64,000 nt of DNA from an uncultured Arenicella sp. (GTDB taxonomy: Bacteria > Pseudomonadota > Gammaproteobacteria > Arenicellales > Arenicellaceae). The stretch covers positions 28,123 through 92,122 of the forward strand of contig CALJWL010000024.1 of NCBI GenBank assembly GCA_937974565.1, given 5' to 3'. Shown here one piece after another: positions 27,169 through 38,500 of this stretch. Both the position numbers and the translations under genes were made by a program. Every line of letters begins with the position of its first letter. The first letter of the stretch is position 1. Under the pieces are notes generated by a model. The model made no database searches. It was not told the DNA's origin and was given only the letters and a program-made list of their open reading frames with translations.

Positions 27169-28095
27169 ATGACCCTAATTCGCGGACTAAACCAAATAAC
27201 TGAAGAGCATAGACCTTGTGTGGCTTCCATTGGCAACTATGATGGAGTGCATTTGGGTCATCAGCACGTCATTAAAACGTTGATCAAAAAGAGTGTCGAG
27301 TTGGGTGTGCCCTCGACCGTGATTACATTTGAGCCTTTAGCCAAAGAGTTCTTTGCAGCGAACTCGGTGCCGCGCTTAACCAGTATTGAAGCACGAGCCA
27401 ACTCGTTGTTTGAACTTGGTGTGGATAATGTTCTGTGTATTGAATTTAACGCTGATTTTGCCGCCTATTCGCCTGAAACGTTTATTCTAGACGTCTTGAT
27501 TGATCGTTTGGGGCTTAAGTATTTGTGTGTTGGAGACGATTTTCGTTTTGGTAAAAACCGCGCAGGTGACTTTCAAATGCTCAAGCAGGCGGGTTTACTT
27601 CATGGGTTTGCGGTGATGGCGCATGAAACTTTCGAGCTAAACGGTACCCGGGTAAGCAGTGGGCGAGTGCGCAAAGCGCTCGCCGATTCTGATTTTGAGT
27701 TGGCTGATCAACTATTGGGCCGCACATATGCGATCAAAGGCGTGGTCTCAAAAGGCCAGCAATTGGGTCGCACCATTGATTTTCCTACCGCTAACATAGT
27801 GTTGCCAAATTACAAAATGCCTATCAGTGGTGTATTTGCGGTGTTGGTAACGCACCCTAATTTTGGTGTGTTAAACGGAGTGGCAAACATCGGCACTCGA
27901 CCCACGGTGAACGGCGTGGAAAATCGTTTAGAGGTCCACCTTTTTGATTTTGATAAGGATGTCTACGGTGATGAGTTGGAGGTGGCGTTTGTGGAAAAGA
28001 TACGCAGCGAGCAAAAATTCGATTCATTCGATCTGTTAAAACAACAAATTGAGCGTGATGCTGTCAAAGCAAAGAGGATTCTGAGTGGAATTTGA
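27169..28095 (+). CDS. ribF: Bifunctional riboflavin kinase / FAD synthetase
   Basis: The protein makes FMN and then FAD from riboflavin. The N-terminal FAD-synthetase domain shows SIGNYDGVHLGHQHVI, TFEPLAKEFF, VGDDFRFGKNRAGDF and the SSGRVRKALADSDF end. The C-terminal flavokinase domain shows GQQLGRTIDFPTANI and GVANIGTRPTVNG, with VHLFDFDKDVYGDELEVAF at its end. The 308-residue length is normal. It follows DUF2203 with 3 bp spacing and precedes ileS by 135 bp. Confidence 0.95.
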   Translation: MTLIRGLNQITEEHRPCVASIGNYDGVHLGHQHVIKTLIKKSVELGVPSTVITFEPLAKEFFAANSVPRLTSIEARANSLFELGVDNVLCIEFNADFAAYSPETFILDVLIDRLGLKYLCVGDDFRFGKNRAGDFQMLKQAGLLHGFAVMAHETFELNGTRVSSGRVRKALADSDFELADQLLGRTYAIKGVVSKGQQLGRTIDFPTANIVLPNYKMPISGVFAVLVTHPNFGVLNGVANIGTRPTVNGVENRLEVHLFDFDKDVYGDELEVAFVEKIRSEQKFDSFDLLKQQIERDAVKAKRILSGI

Positions 28096-28230
28096 GTGGT
28101 TTTTTGACTAAAAGGAGTTTTTGCGGGCATCAATGATTGGTCCGTGGGGCTAAGTGTCTTAGAATAAAGGGTTATACGAATTACAATCACGATTGCCAGT
28201 TTCAGTACTGTTATAACAGCATAGCCAACG

Positions 28231-31071
28231 ATGACTAAAGACAAACCCGGTAGTCAATACAAAGACACCATCAATCTGCCGAAAACCGCTTTCCCTATGA
28301 AGGCGAGCCTGCCCAACCGGGAGCCACAAGTTCTGAAGAAATGGGCTGATCTGGATACCTATAATACTCTGCAAGCCAAGCGCAAAGACGCGCCTACGTT
28401 TGTATTGCATGATGGCCCTCCGTATGCCAATGGCAACATTCATACTGGGCATGCTATGCAGAAAATTCTTAAAGACATCATTATCAAATCAAAAAATTTA
28501 GCCGGATATCGAGCGCCGTACATTCCGGGTTGGGATTGTCATGGTTTACCAATCGAGATTCAGGTTGAGAAAAAGCACGGTAAAGCGGGCCATAAGATCG
28601 ACAAAAAAACGTTTCGTCAAAAATGTCGGGAATACGCAGCACGCCAGGTGGAACTGCAGAAAAAAGACTTCATTCGTATTGGCGTGCAGGGCGATTGGAG
28701 CAATCCATACTTAACGATGGATTACCAGACTGAGGCCGACACGGTGCGCAGTTTGTCCAAAATCGTTGAGTCGGGGCATTTGTATCACGGTTTGATGCCA
28801 GTGTATTGGTGTACTGTTTGTGGTTCGGCCTTGGCTGAAGCCGAAGTCGAATATCAGGATAAAATCTCACCCGCCATTGATGTGAGGTTTAATGTGATTG
28901 ACGCCGTGGATTTTGCAAACCGCATTGATTTAGCCCCATCATTGCTCAGTGACCCTGCCGTGGTGATATGGACCACAACCCCATGGACATTGCCAGCGAA
29001 TGAAGCGGTTTCATTGCACCCAGAATTATCGTATGTGTTAGTAAACGCAGGTAATCAGCAGCTGGTCTTGGCTGAAGAATTGATGGAATCTGCTCTTCAG
29101 CGCTATGAACTGGGTGAGAGCGAGGTTGTCGCACGCTTTGCCGGCTCCGCGTTGGAGCTAATGTCATTGCAACACCCGTTCTACGATAAACCCGTGCCAG
29201 TGATTCTTGGTGACCACGTCACCATTGATGCAGGTACTGGTGCCGTTCATACAGCGCCAGCGCACGGCGGTGAAGATTTTGCGGTGGGCAAACGCTACGA
29301 CCTTCCGGTTAATAACCCGGTTGGGGCCAACGGAACCTTTTTGGATTCCACCGAGCTGTTTGCCGGTGAGCATGTTTTCAAGGCTAATCCGCATGTGGTT
29401 AAAGTGCTTGAAGAGCGAGGGGCGCTGTTAAAACACGTGGAGTACGAACACAGTTACCCGCATTGTTGGCGGCATAAAACACCAATGATATATCGCGCGA
29501 CTGCGCAATGGTTTATCGGCATGGAGCATTTAAAAAATGAACACGCGTTACGTTATCGTTCATTGAAGGCCATTGACGATGTCAACTGGGAGCCTGGTTG
29601 GGGGAAAGCGCGAATTCAAACGATGGTGGAGAATCGCCCCGATTGGTGTGTTTCACGCCAGCGCAACTGGGGGGTGCCAATTGCTATTTACTTAGATAAG
29701 GAGAGCGGTCAATTACACCCTAATACCCCCGCTCTTATGGAAGAAGTTGCCAAACGGATCGAACAAGACGGTTTGCAAGCCTGGTACGATCTAGACGACG
29801 CTGAGCTGTTAGGTAATGACGCTGATCAATACGATAAAATTACCGACACGTTGGACGTTTGGTTTGATTCGGGTGTCACCCACAATAGTGTGGTGAATGC
29901 TCGCGAAGAACTGCAGTTTCCAGCGGATTTATACTTAGAAGGCTCAGACCAACACCGAGGTTGGTTTCAATCGAGTTTGATTTCCAGTGTGGCCATGAAT
30001 GATGGTCAAGCACCCTATAAACATGTGTTAACGCACGGGTTTGTGGTGGATAAAGACGGTCGTAAGATGTCGAAGTCTTTGGGCAACGTTATTGCACCGC
30101 AAGAAGTGTTTAACTCTCTTGGTGCGGATGTCTTACGCCTTTGGGTGGCGGCGACTGATTACAAATCAGAAATGAGCTTATCGCAGGAGATTTTGCAACG
30201 CACATCAGAATCTTATCGACGTATTCGCAATACGGCTCGTTACCTATTGGGCAATTTGAATGGTTTTGACCCAAGTCAGGCACTCGATTATGAAGACATG
30301 TTGAGCTTAGATCAGTGGGCGATGAGATTGACAGCAAATATGCAAAAACAAATTGAAGTTGCCTACAACGACTATCAGTTTCATCAAATCTATCAACGCC
30401 TGCATCAATTTTGTGTGGTGGATATGGGAGGGTTTTATCTTGATATTTTAAAAGACCGCCTGTACACCACTCAAGCCACATCTCAAGCCAGATTGTCTGC
30501 TCAAACCGCCATGCATCATATCTTGGAAAGCTTGGTGAGAGTATTGGCGCCAATATTGAGTTTCACAGCCGAAGAAATATGGGGGCATATGGCGGGTGAA
30601 CGTGAAGATTCCGTTCTTTTTGCCACACGTTATGAGTTGTTGGATGCGATTGGCAGTGACGATCAAGCAGACGCGCATTGGAACCAAATCATCGCCGTTC
30701 GTAATGAAGTAAAAAAGCAGATTGAATCGCTTCGTGTTGAAGGCAAGGTTGGGTCTGCGCTGGATGCCGATGTAAAACTGTACGCCGATGGCAATGCCTA
30801 TGAGGCGCTTGCCAGCATTGAGAGTGAATTGCGTTTTGTGCTGATCACATCGAGTGCAAGTTTAGCGCCATTGAGCGATGCGCCAGAGGGTGCCGTGAAA
30901 GTGGAAAGTGACTCCCGATTGATGGTTATGGTTGCCAGCTTGGACAATGAAAAATGCGTTCGATGTTGGCATCGACGTCCTGATGTCGGTCATATTGAAG
31001 CGCACCCTGAGTTATGCGGGCGCTGTGTTGAGAATATTGATGGTGACGGGGAAACGCGCTATTTTGCTTAA
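28231..31071 (+). CDS. ileS: Isoleucyl-tRNA synthetase
   Basis: This 946-residue class I synthetase has the HIGH-type motif GNIHTGHA near residue 68, the editing domain with WTTTPWTLPANEA near 250, the DVWFDSGVTH segment, the KMSKS motif near 615, and a C-terminal zinc site made by CVRCWHRR and CGRCVENI. The length is close to E. coli IleS (938). A strong terminator follows, so lspA probably has its own promoter. Confidence 0.97.
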   Translation: MTKDKPGSQYKDTINLPKTAFPMKASLPNREPQVLKKWADLDTYNTLQAKRKDAPTFVLHDGPPYANGNIHTGHAMQKILKDIIIKSKNLAGYRAPYIPGWDCHGLPIEIQVEKKHGKAGHKIDKKTFRQKCREYAARQVELQKKDFIRIGVQGDWSNPYLTMDYQTEADTVRSLSKIVESGHLYHGLMPVYWCTVCGSALAEAEVEYQDKISPAIDVRFNVIDAVDFANRIDLAPSLLSDPAVVIWTTTPWTLPANEAVSLHPELSYVLVNAGNQQLVLAEELMESALQRYELGESEVVARFAGSALELMSLQHPFYDKPVPVILGDHVTIDAGTGAVHTAPAHGGEDFAVGKRYDLPVNNPVGANGTFLDSTELFAGEHVFKANPHVVKVLEERGALLKHVEYEHSYPHCWRHKTPMIYRATAQWFIGMEHLKNEHALRYRSLKAIDDVNWEPGWGKARIQTMVENRPDWCVSRQRNWGVPIAIYLDKESGQLHPNTPALMEEVAKRIEQDGLQAWYDLDDAELLGNDADQYDKITDTLDVWFDSGVTHNSVVNAREELQFPADLYLEGSDQHRGWFQSSLISSVAMNDGQAPYKHVLTHGFVVDKDGRKMSKSLGNVIAPQEVFNSLGADVLRLWVAATDYKSEMSLSQEILQRTSESYRRIRNTARYLLGNLNGFDPSQALDYEDMLSLDQWAMRLTANMQKQIEVAYNDYQFHQIYQRLHQFCVVDMGGFYLDILKDRLYTTQATSQARLSAQTAMHHILESLVRVLAPILSFTAEEIWGHMAGEREDSVLFATRYELLDAIGSDDQADAHWNQIIAVRNEVKKQIESLRVEGKVGSALDADVKLYADGNAYEALASIESELRFVLITSSASLAPLSDAPEGAVKVESDSRLMVMVASLDNEKCVRCWHRRPDVGHIEAHPELCGRCVENIDGDGETRYFA

Positions 31072-31105
31072 GTTCCATCGTTTTTTGCGCGTGTGAAATG
31101 TTTAT

Positions 31106-31130
31106 GGGCCGCAACATAGCGGCCCTTTTT
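31106..31130 (+). terminator. Rho-independent terminator after ileS
   Basis: GGGCCGC and GCGGCCC pair around AACATA and are followed by T5. It lies 35 bp after the ileS stop codon and 53 bp before lspA. Confidence 0.88.
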
Positions 31131-31182
31131 CTCACTATACTAATTCATGCTTTTGTTGAAATAGAGCATCATTGAACCAATT

Positions 31183-31719
31183 ATGACTCAATCCGTAACT
31201 AAATTAACTTGGCTTTGGTTGGCGGTGGCTATCATAGTCGTCGATCAAGCAACTAAATATTGGGCCGAACATATTTTGCGCTATGGCGTGATTGATATTT
31301 TGCCAATCTTTGATCTGTCATTGGCTCATAACACGGGGTCAGCCTTTGGCTTTTTAGGTGGCTTGGGTGGCATCCAGCACGTATTTTTTGTGACGTTGGC
31401 GGTTGTTGTTAGTATTGTTTTGACGATCTTTATTGCAAAGCTCAAATCACACGAGCGTCATCTGGCGGTTGCATACTCATTAATAATAGGCGGCGCCATT
31501 GGAAATGCAATTGATCGCCTGATTTATCAGTATGTCATTGATTTCATTCATTGGTTTTATAAAGACTGGCATTACCCACATTTTAATGTGGCTGATATTG
31601 CCATTTTCATTGGCGCGGCACTATTGATTGCTGAAGCCTTCGAGAAACCATTTTTAAACACGTCAACTACGTTGAACAACTCAACTGAGGCCGATTCAAA
31701 TGAAAATTCTACTCGCTAA
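31183..31719 (+). CDS. lspA: Lipoprotein signal peptidase
   Basis: This 178-residue inner-membrane aspartyl protease cleaves the signal peptide of prolipoproteins. Four membrane segments are visible, with the conserved VDQATKYW near residue 22, NTGSAFGFL near 50, and the two catalytic Asp residues in [11 protein letters not shown] and FNVADIAIF. The C-terminal tail is Ser/Thr/Asn rich. It overlaps ispH by 20 bp. In most gammaproteobacteria fkpB (slpA) lies between the two; it is absent here. Confidence 0.95.
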   Translation: MTQSVTKLTWLWLAVAIIVVDQATKYWAEHILRYGVIDILPIFDLSLAHNTGSAFGFLGGLGGIQHVFFVTLAVVVSIVLTIFIAKLKSHERHLAVAYSLIIGGAIGNAIDRLIYQYVIDFIHWFYKDWHYPHFNVADIAIFIGAALLIAEAFEKPFLNTSTTLNNSTEADSNENSTR

Positions 31720-32626
31720 CCCTCGCGGCTTTTGTGCTGGCGTGGACCGCGCAATCGATATTGTGGAGCGTGCGCTTGAGCTGTTTGGAGCGCCGATCTA
31801 CGTGCGTCATGAAGTGGTGCATAACCGGTTTGTGGTTGATGGTCTGAAAGAAAAAGGAGCCATCTTTGTGGAAGAGCTTCACGAAGTGCCTGACAGTTCC
31901 ACGGTTATTTTCAGTGCTCATGGCGTGTCGCAAGCGGTGCAAGAAGAGGCCGCGGGCCGCGATTTAAAGGTGTTCGATGCCACGTGCCCGCTGGTGACTA
32001 AAGTGCATATGGAAGTTAAGCGTTACCGAGATCAAGGCACCGAAGTTATACTGATTGGTCATCAAGGCCACCCAGAAGTGGAAGGCACCATGGGGCAAGC
32101 GGATTCAGGCATGCACCTCATTGAAGAGCCAAGTGACGTGGCCGGGTTGAACGTTTTAAACGCAAATAACCTAGCCTACGTCACCCAGACAACGCTCTCG
32201 GTGGATGACACCAAGATCGTAATAGACACCCTTAAAAAGCGATTTCCCGACATACAAGGGCCAAGAAAAGACGACATTTGCTACGCCACACAAAATCGCC
32301 AAGATGCTGTAAGAGCGTTATCACGAGATTCTGATATTGTATTGGTGGTCGGTTCAACCAACAGTTCTAATTCGAACCGTTTGAGAGAACTTTCTGAGAA
32401 TATTGGCGTGCCCAGTTATCTAATTGATCAACCTCAACAAATACAAAAAGAATGGTTTGATGATGTGAGTGTGGTCGGCATTACCGCTGGCGCTTCAGCT
32501 CCCGAAGTGTTAGTTAAACAGGTGATAGATCAGGTCAAAATGTGGGGCGGGAAGGTGGTCAATGAAGCCAGCGGGCCTGTTGAAAACGTGTCTTTTTCTT
32601 TGCCGATTGAACTCAGAACCAACTAA
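31700..32626 (+). CDS. ispH: 4-hydroxy-3-methylbut-2-enyl diphosphate reductase
   Basis: This iron-sulfur enzyme catalyses the last step of the MEP isoprenoid pathway. The three cluster ligands are seen in [22 protein letters not shown] and [11 protein letters not shown]. The catalytic Glu lies in the THGVS-like [24 protein letters not shown] region, and [12 protein letters not shown] completes the signature. The 308-residue length is normal. The start lies inside lspA. The minor pilin genes follow after about 100 bp, as in Pseudomonas and Xanthomonas. Confidence 0.96.
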   Translation: MKILLANPRGFCAGVDRAIDIVERALELFGAPIYVRHEVVHNRFVVDGLKEKGAIFVEELHEVPDSSTVIFSAHGVSQAVQEEAAGRDLKVFDATCPLVTKVHMEVKRYRDQGTEVILIGHQGHPEVEGTMGQADSGMHLIEEPSDVAGLNVLNANNLAYVTQTTLSVDDTKIVIDTLKKRFPDIQGPRKDDICYATQNRQDAVRALSRDSDIVLVVGSTNSSNSNRLRELSENIGVPSYLIDQPQQIQKEWFDDVSVVGITAGASAPEVLVKQVIDQVKMWGGKVVNEASGPVENVSFSLPIELRTN

Positions 32627-32724
32627 ATCACAAGTACTTTTACGCTTATGCCTTGTTTTTTACCACTTATCTTCACGCCAGTTTCGTGAAATGTCAGACA
32701 CCTATATGCTGTAATAGTTCAATA

Positions 32725-33294
32725 ATGATTAAAAAACCAATGCGTCATACTTTATCAAACCTTGGCTTCACGCTACTTGAGCTGCTGATTACTATCGCGA
32801 TTCTTGCGATTCTTCTGGCTGTGGCTGTTCCATCGTTTACTACGTTTATTGACAACAGGAATGTGAAGCAGCGCGCTTCAGCCATTACCGATATGCTCAA
32901 TACCGGCCGTTCAACGGCATTAACAAAGGGCGCCGTAAGCTTGGTGTGCTGGAACCAAACAGCGGCTAATGTGACGCTGCCAGAACCAGATGATGGGGTG
33001 GTGCTTGTTCCTCGGCAAATTGTCGTCATCGATAGCAGTGAAGACGATGCTGATGCTCGACTTGTGAGCCAAACGACTTTTCCGGCTGATAATTTCAATA
33101 TTGTAACCGACGTTGTTGGCGGCGGCGGCGCTACATGCATCACCTTTAATACCCAAGGTCGCTCAGACACTGCTGCCAGAATGGCGGTTTGTAAAGATCA
33201 AGGTCAAGAGGTTGATGCAATCACCATACGCCTTAACGTTACTGGGCGCACCAGTATTCAAGACGGCAATAACTCGGGGGTTGCATGCGTTTAA
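32725..33294 (+). CDS. fimT: Type IV pilus minor pilin, FimT/FimU (GspH) type
   Basis: This minor pilin is thought to prime pilus assembly. The prepilin site is LGFTLLELLITIAILAILLAVAVPSF, cleaved after Gly, with the Glu at mature position 5. The C-terminal globular domain has Cys pairs and the GspH-type TCITFNTQGRSDTAA segment. The ATG at 32725 gives a short basic leader; a longer in-frame start at 32653 is less likely. P. aeruginosa has both FimT and FimU at this locus and here only one is present. It overlaps pilV by 10 bp. Confidence 0.9.
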   Translation: MIKKPMRHTLSNLGFTLLELLITIAILAILLAVAVPSFTTFIDNRNVKQRASAITDMLNTGRSTALTKGAVSLVCWNQTAANVTLPEPDDGVVLVPRQIVVIDSSEDDADARLVSQTTFPADNFNIVTDVVGGGGATCITFNTQGRSDTAARMAVCKDQGQEVDAITIRLNVTGRTSIQDGNNSGVACV

Positions 33295-33956
33295 TTATTG
33301 ATTATTCAAAAAAAGATAAACAAAGAGGCGCAACATTACTCGAATCCATTGTTGCTCTGTTGGTGTTTTCTGTTGGTGTGTTGGGTATTGCGGCCCTGCA
33401 AGCCACCACATTAATCAGAAGCGACGATGTTAAACAACGATCCATTGCGATTTGGAAAGCGCAAGAATTAGCTGATCGCATTCGAGCCACTAAGCGGCCT
33501 GCTAGGCCTGTTGGTGAAGTTCAGCGTTACATTAACTTGATTGGCAACAATACCGCGGTTATCGGCTCATTTGACAACGCCAATAATTTTGTGTGCGCGG
33601 CGGCGGCTCCCGCGCAGTGTGAAGACACTAGCACAGGGTCATCGAACTTTTGTACTGTTGAAGAAATGGCCCAATTTGACGTGTGGAGCGTACTTTGCGA
33701 CCCAATTAACGGGGTTTCTGATGCTCAGATTAATCTTAATTTGGACGGCTCTAATAAATTAAAAAATTTCGATATGGCGATTACTCAAGCACCAACAGGG
33801 GAAGTTTTTTTGTATTTTGAATGGTTAGCAAGATCGAATGCCGAGAATAGAGAGATAAACCCAGACTTGGCCCCAGTGACGGTTACAACAGACTTGTGCG
33901 GTACCGATTTCGAGGTGGATGAGCGGCTTGAAACTTATTGTTTGAGGTTTTTCTAA
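33285..33956 (+). CDS. pilV: Type IV pilus minor pilin PilV
   Basis: The prepilin motif RGATLLESIVALLVFSVGVLGIAALQ, with Gly before the cleavage site and Glu at +5, followed by a DDVKQRSIAIWKAQELADRIRA helix, is typical of PilV. The 223-residue length is normal. It belongs to the minor pilin complex fimU-pilVWX that, with PilY1, starts pilus growth. The stop overlaps the pilW start as TAATG. Confidence 0.92.
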   Translation: MRLIIDYSKKDKQRGATLLESIVALLVFSVGVLGIAALQATTLIRSDDVKQRSIAIWKAQELADRIRATKRPARPVGEVQRYINLIGNNTAVIGSFDNANNFVCAAAAPAQCEDTSTGSSNFCTVEEMAQFDVWSVLCDPINGVSDAQINLNLDGSNKLKNFDMAITQAPTGEVFLYFEWLARSNAENREINPDLAPVTVTTDLCGTDFEVDERLETYCLRFF

Positions 33957-34876
33957 TGAGTGAACAAAACCCTGCATTCCAAGCCTCATCGGTGCGCCCA
34001 ACTGAAGTAAGAAGCCTTAAGGTTTCGCCTGGCTTTACATTGGTTGAGCTGCTGATTGGTATTTTTTTGTCGCTTTTTATTGGCGGCATGGCGTTAACTT
34101 TTATGGTGTCATCTTCTCAGTCGTTTCGGGCGCAGACTAATGATGCGGTGTCTAATGAAAATGCGCGTTTTGTCTTAGAACAATTGTCTCAATATATTCG
34201 TATGGCCGGTTGGATTCAGTCACCGAATTCCGAGGCCGTGTCAAATGTCATTGTTAATCAACGACTATGCCCAGTGGATGAAAGTGCCATATCAGATGGT
34301 GATGCAAGCCGTTGCTCGGCGGATAATATTGCTGGTGGTTCAGACCGGTTGGCGGTTGAATTCGTGATTCATAATAATGTTGGGACGGCTACGACCACTT
34401 TATGCAACGGAAATACCGTCAGCTCGCCGGCTGGCAGTTCTTTATTGCTGGCACATGTATTTTGGACCGCAGATTTAGATGTCCCTGCGGATAATACTCG
34501 TTCATTGTATTGTCAGCCGTTAAACCTCAGCGCTAACACGCCTATTGGCCCAGCGGTGCCACTGGTTGATGGTATTGATCGTTTGGAAGTGCAATACGGT
34601 GTTGATAGTAATGGTGATCAGGTGATTGATCAATATCAATCTTACACCAATTTAGTTGCCGCTGATGCCGGCGGGCTTAGTAACACGAGAAATGTTCGAG
34701 CTATTAGATTTGCCGTTTTAGTTAATGCTGGTTTGGCGGATGTAGGTGATAGCAACATTGAACAAGGCGGAAATAAACAATATCAATTATTGGATGGCCC
34801 GCAGGTGGTGTTTCAGAACGACCGAGTTTTCCGACAAGTGTATTCAAGTACGGTACTCATTCACAATTCCTTATGA
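33956..34876 (+). CDS. pilW: Type IV pilus minor pilin PilW
   Basis: The protein shows the prepilin motif PGFTLVELLIGIFLSLFIGG near residue 24, a helix with NENARFVLEQLSQYIRMAGW as in PilW, and a C-terminal domain that includes GIDRLEVQYGVDSNGDQVIDQYQSY, a usual PilW feature. With ATG at 33956 it has 306 residues. It is translationally coupled to pilV and followed by pilX after 61 bp. Confidence 0.92.
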   Translation: MSEQNPAFQASSVRPTEVRSLKVSPGFTLVELLIGIFLSLFIGGMALTFMVSSSQSFRAQTNDAVSNENARFVLEQLSQYIRMAGWIQSPNSEAVSNVIVNQRLCPVDESAISDGDASRCSADNIAGGSDRLAVEFVIHNNVGTATTTLCNGNTVSSPAGSSLLLAHVFWTADLDVPADNTRSLYCQPLNLSANTPIGPAVPLVDGIDRLEVQYGVDSNGDQVIDQYQSYTNLVAADAGGLSNTRNVRAIRFAVLVNAGLADVGDSNIEQGGNKQYQLLDGPQVVFQNDRVFRQVYSSTVLIHNSL

Positions 34877-34937
34877 ATTTTACCGTCTCCAGTACTGAGT
34901 TTAATTCAGTTTTCTTATTACTAATAATGGTTTTGTT

Positions 34938-35477
34938 ATGTTTGTTTCAAGATTAAATATTGAGCCTGTCAGAAACATTGCTCAAGAAGGGGCCGCATTG
35001 TTGATATCTGTGGTTGTGTTGCTGGTTCTCACTATTATCGCTTTAGCTTCGACTAATTCTAATCAATTGCAATCACTGATGGTCAGAAACGCACAGCTTC
35101 GTATGGAAACATTTAATGCCAGTTATACTGAAATAGATGCACAAATTGATGTAATTAATTCGCGCACCATTAGTGAGACAGAAAGGCAACCGGACTATAT
35201 TTTGGAAGTCACTGTTAATAGAGGCAGCGTAGACTCAGAGGGTGGAAGCATTGTCCCTTTACCTAGGTTTGCTCCAGCCGAAGAGACGTATATGGAACAA
35301 CAGGTTTCTCAAGAATATATTGCCAGGTTTGTTCGAGAAGGGTTTGATTTAACTGCTCCATCTATACCGGTTGATTATTATTTACGTATATCTTCGGATT
35401 CTCGCTTAACAGACAGACCTAATATTCGTTCTAATCAGGATCAAGTGTACACATTAGGTCAGCTTGATCCAAGATAA
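34938..35477 (+). CDS. pilX: Type IV pilus minor pilin PilX
   Basis: The 179-residue protein has the PilX N-terminal pattern (QEGAALLISVVVLLVLTIIALASTNSNQLQSLM): the usual GF is replaced by GA and the +5 position is a Leu/Ile region, typical for PilX. RNAQLRMETFNASYTEIDAQI matches the following helix. The rest is polar and short on recognisable motifs. It lies between pilW and pilY1. Confidence 0.88.
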   Translation: MFVSRLNIEPVRNIAQEGAALLISVVVLLVLTIIALASTNSNQLQSLMVRNAQLRMETFNASYTEIDAQIDVINSRTISETERQPDYILEVTVNRGSVDSEGGSIVPLPRFAPAEETYMEQQVSQEYIARFVREGFDLTAPSIPVDYYLRISSDSRLTDRPNIRSNQDQVYTLGQLDPR

Positions 35478-35526
35478 TAGAAATTATTACTTTAAAAGAG
35501 CAACGGTAAACCGTTTGATAAATGTT

Positions 35527-38500
35527 ATGAAAGAACTTAGTAAACACAAATTTAATATGCTCTTCCCGGCCACATCCAATAATAAAAAAATGTATGTGGC
35601 GCGTTGGCTTGATAAAGTGAAGATAGGGCTGGCCACAATAGTGCTGACTATTTCATCAAGCACTTCCGTTGCGGAGGATATTGAGATATACACTGGGGTT
35701 ATTACTAATTCTACTGGGGTGAATACGAGTATTGCTGATAATCCAGACTTTTTCCCCAATGTGTTATTTATTCTGGATAACTCCACCAGTATGGGCGAGA
35801 CCGAGCCTGTTTTAGATCGTGTGATTACCAAAGACACCGACAGCAGTACAGACTCGGACGATGAGTGTAATATTGATCTGGCGGACTATAACCCAGACAT
35901 TGACTACAGTTTTGGAGACAGTGAAAACGACCCCAATGTTTATATTTACCGGGCTTCTAATTTCACCGGCAGGGTTGTGCGCCCGATTCAAAACCAGTGC
36001 CAAGCTTTTCGTGATGTGGTAATAAACAACCCAAGTCAGCCGGTGTTAAACAGCCCATTGATTCAATGGGGCTTTTTTGAAAGAGAGGGCTTCTTTTCAA
36101 CGTATCGATGGGACGGCAATCTGAATAACTTTGATAACAATGACGACTCAGCCGTGGAGTGCGCAGCGGACCAAGGAAGACATGGCCATAACACTCGAAA
36201 CACCGGTGACAGAAACGCCAGAAACCCCAACAATGGGGTGCGCTTTTTTAACGATGCCAGTGAATTTTATTTCCGCTTTCGCCGCGTTGGCGATGACCCT
36301 TATGCTAATGTTGTTTCCAGTGAGTGGGTGAGTGGCAATTATCATCGATATTTACAGTTGTCTAGAAACCCATCTTCATTGCCTGATAGTTGCCCAGAAG
36401 CAGAAGAGCAGGCCACACCCATAGCTGATTTTGACCCGGAAGCGCCACTGGGCACGGCCTTTAATCCGATTGAAACCACACTAGACCCCGTTGCAAATAG
36501 AGCTGCTTTTTGCAGTGATCAGGGGCGTAACTTTCGTACAGGCCGAACCATCTCAAAGAACTTGTATTTTCAAGTCCCCGGTGCCAATGACAATCAAATT
36601 TTAGTATACCGATGTCAGACTCGGCTTGAAATCATGCAAAATGCATTGACAAACGTATTAGAGTCGCAAACTTCAATTAATGCTGGGTTGATGCGTTTTA
36701 ATTTGAATGACGGTGACCTTCCTGGCGGTGGTACTGTGGTCAGTGCCATTGCGCCAATGAACGATGATGCAAACCGAAAAGCCCTCATTGATCAAATTAA
36801 TGGTATTGAATTTGGACAAGCGACGCCTCTTGCTGAATCTCTTTACGAGGCCTATCGGTACTTAAATGGACAAACGATTGACCAGGGGCGCACGGTTCCA
36901 GGCAGTGCGGGCACAAATCATGCGACGTTTGACGTTGATTTTCGCACACCTGTGAATCGCATACGCTCAGAGTTTCAAACTGATCAGCGGGCCAGAACCA
37001 CCAACGGTGGCACTCGCTATCGATCACCAATGCAGCAACAGTGTCAACCAACGAATGTGGTGTTGTTATCGGATGGTGCGCCCACAAATGATCAAGAACG
37101 CAATTTAAAGATAAGAGAGGTCACCGGTTCTAATTGCAGTGGTCAAGGTGGTTGCGCAGACGACATTGCCGCGTTTATGCAGAACAACGACATAGCGCCC
37201 TCTGCCAGCGTTAACCGTAATGTAAACACCTACACGATAGGTTTGAATGCTGGTCAAGATTTGGTTGACTTTTTAAGCAATGTGGCAAGAAGAGGGCAGC
37301 CGCCTTCGACTGAGCCTAACCCTGGTTTTTTTACCGCCGACGACGTTTCTGGCCTGGAAAGTGCTTTTAGGTCCATATTAGGCGATGTGCAAAGCGAAGA
37401 AGCCGATGTGTTTTCGGCCCCTGCCGTAACCGTCAACTCGTTTAATCGTTTACAGAACAGAGACGATTTGTACTACGCCTTATTTAGACCTGAAAATGGC
37501 CCCAGATGGGCGGGTAATTTGAAACGCTACAGAGTTGATGCCTCAACGCAAAGCATTCTCGATGAGAATGACCTCAATGCAATTGACCCTACTACTGGTT
37601 TCTTCCGTGATGAAAGCCGAAGCTTTTGGTCTGCTGAAGCAGACGGTCCTATAGTTGACGAAGGCGGAGCCGCAGGGCGTCAAAGTTTTGCAAGAAGACT
37701 GTTTGGCAATGTTAATGGTGCTGATGTCAAATTATCGGTACCCAGCACAGCATCAAACGGCATTGATAGCCCTGCAGTTGATCAATTTTTAGCCCAAACG
37801 GTTAATCTTGCTAATAACCCTGTAGGCATCGGTGCGGTTGGAGCCACTAACGATGTCCTTGAAGACAATCAAAAACGTATTGCGGCATGGACCTTGGGGC
37901 TTGATGTGGATGCCCCGCCAGGTGCGCAAGGTTTACTTGAAAATAATACTTACATTGGGGACAGTCTGCACTCAACCCCGTATGTATTAAGCTTTGGTAG
38001 TTCAATTAATAGTCCTGAAGACGTTATCTTTCTCACTTCAAATCAAGGGTTGTTGCATGCAATTGATGGTGAAACTGGTGACGAGCTTTGGTCTTATGTG
38101 GTTGATTCATCTCTGTTTCCAAATTTAGGTGGATATTACAATGATCAGGGTTTTGATAAAATTTATGGATTGGATGCGGAGATTGCATTCGATATAACAC
38201 GAAACCCTGCCACACCTGAAGAAATTGATGGCGCCGCCTTATTTTTTGGTCAACGGCGAGGTGGCCGAAAAGTATTCTCAGTGGATGTCACCAATGCGCG
38301 TGATACCGGTGCTGCTTTTCCCGTGAGTCGTCGTTGGATTATTAATGGTGGTGTGGGTGACTTTGCACGCTTAGGTCAAACTTGGGCCGAGCCTGTAGTA
38401 GCGGACGTGAATTACTGTGATAATAATGATGGCTGTGGTGAGACTAATGTCGGGCGACCGGTGGTCTTTATCTCTGGTGGGTACGATGAGTTTTATGATG

